DNA of 5,895 nucleotides from an uncultured Mollicutes bacterium (GTDB taxonomy: Bacteria; Bacillota_I; Bacilli_A; Acholeplasmatales; Anaeroplasmataceae): contig CALCWU010000238.1 in NCBI GenBank assembly GCA_937905855.1, forward strand, positions 1 through 5,895, read 5' to 3'. A model generated the notes under the pieces. That model saw only the letters and a list, made by a program, of their open reading frames with translations. It ran no database searches and was not told the origin of the DNA. This document shows positions 5,286-5,895 of this stretch, piece after piece. The first letter of the stretch is position 1. Every line of letters starts with the position of its first letter. The translations under genes and the position numbers were made by a program.

Positions 5286-5895
5286 ATGGAGAATAAAGAA
5301 GAAAAGAAAGGAAGCTTTCTATCAAAAATTAGTGATAATACTAAAATAATGTTCTTCCGTTGGTGGCTTGTTGGTGCTATTTATTTCTTCATAGCTTGGG
5401 GAACAAATTTGGGTCTTAATTCTGATGCTTTTGATTTAATATTTATCTTAGGCGTAGTTACTGCTGCAGTTCATATAATACTTTTTGATCCTATCGTTTA
5501 TGGATTCTTTGAGGTTGAACGAAAGGGTAAGATTGTAAATAAAAAATATTATGAAAGAACTATTCTTGAAGGTGCTTGGTTGAAAATTCTAGAGTTCTTT
5601 AGATGCTTTATATCAACAATTTTAGTATTTCTAGTTTATCAAGGCGTTAATTATTTTATAATAAAGTTCATTAAGCCTGGATATAATGGAATTCCATTAA
5701 AGGGTGAACCGATAATTTATGCAACTTTCTTTGTTATATTTTATTATTTACTTTTAAAGCTAGAGGAGCTTGTTGTTTATATATTTGGAAAAATTAAGAA
5801 AGGAAAAATTATGATAAATAAAAAAATAACAATATGTTTTATATTTGCACTTATTTTAACAATTGGCTTTCCTGTTGGCATTGTTTTGATATGTG
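5286..5895 (+). CDS. Unrecognised multi-TM membrane protein (partial, runs off right edge)
   Basis: The frame is open from ATG 5286 to the window end, giving 203 complete codons and no stop. The start is supported by SD GAGGG (5276-5280), five bases upstream; an in-frame ATG at 5274 has only a weak SD. The N-terminus MENKEEKKGSFLS shares KKGSF with the N-terminus of the preceding protein. Membrane segments lie at about 26-44, 49-75 (containing FDPIVYGFF), 101-126, 142-167 and 180-202. A basic cytosolic loop (76-98) includes ERKGKIVNKKYYERTILEGA. I recognise no family. An internal ATG at 5811 (residue 176) has a purine-rich AAAGGA ahead of it but is in the same frame, so it is more likely an internal Met. 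It starts 18 bp after the preceding stop and is surely in the same operon. Confidence 0.8.
   Translation, partial: MENKEEKKGSFLSKISDNTKIMFFRWWLVGAIYFFIAWGTNLGLNSDAFDLIFILGVVTAAVHIILFDPIVYGFFEVERKGKIVNKKYYERTILEGAWLKILEFFRCFISTILVFLVYQGVNYFIIKFIKPGYNGIPLKGEPIIYATFFVIFYYLLLKLEELVVYIFGKIKKGKIMINKKITICFIFALILTIGFPVGIVLIC

Noticed and set aside
5811..5895. A separate gene starting at ATG 5811 after AAGAAAGGAAAAATT.
   Set aside because: It is in the same frame as the open gene from 5286 with no stop between, so it is best read as an internal Met. An alternative start cannot be excluded.
1..5895. TGA=Trp genetic code of Mycoplasma or Spiroplasma type.
   Set aside because: All Trp codons seen are TGG and no frame contains an internal TGA. 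The lack of TGA stops is noted, but with so few genes it proves nothing.
1..5895. CRISPR arrays, tRNA or rRNA genes, insertion sequences or phage genes.
   Set aside because: No regularly spaced repeats, transposase-like frames, tRNA-like folds or rRNA segments were seen on either strand.

Overview
The window is A+T-rich DNA with tightly packed genes, all on the + strand. It looks like part of one carbohydrate ABC-transporter operon from a low-GC Gram-positive bacterium. Every Trp codon in the open frames is TGG, no frame contains TGA, and all visible stops are TAA or TAG. This argues against a TGA=Trp mollicute such as Mycoplasma or Spiroplasma. It fits Acholeplasma-like or Erysipelotrichia/RF39-like lineages, or another AT-rich Firmicute. 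Lineage is inferred from composition, ribosome binding sites and protein style only; no marker gene is present.

Layout: positions 1-21 hold the last six codons and stop (VGGVKG*) of a gene entering from the left, probably a MalG/LplC-type sugar ABC permease. A short spacer with a GNRA-capped hairpin (18-41) leads to a large lipoprotein solute-binding protein of the LplA/family-1 type (77-2152). A 137-bp intergenic region follows, with two abutting hairpins. The second has a 20-bp perfect stem and a long pyrimidine-only loop. Then come a 4-TM membrane protein (2290-2847), a 4-TM protein with a lysine-rich cytosolic N-terminus (2840-3625), an MsmX/UgpC/MalK-type ATPase (3635-4747), another 4-TM protein (4734-5267) and a multi-TM protein that runs off the right edge (5286-5895). 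From 2290 onward, genes overlap or are at most 18 nt apart, so they are almost certainly co-transcribed and partly translationally coupled.

How the parts fit: the binding protein captures an oligosaccharide or other sugar outside the membrane, permeases encoded to the left form the channel, and the ATPase powers import. The unusual part is the set of four small membrane proteins interleaved with the ATPase gene. None matches a standard permease and I do not recognise their families. They may be accessory or lineage-specific subunits of the transporter, or only operon passengers. No regulator, glycosidase or other substrate-indicating gene is present, so the substrate is unknown. The most interesting non-coding signal is the 2172-2262 structure, whose loop can pair with the ribosome binding site of the next gene.
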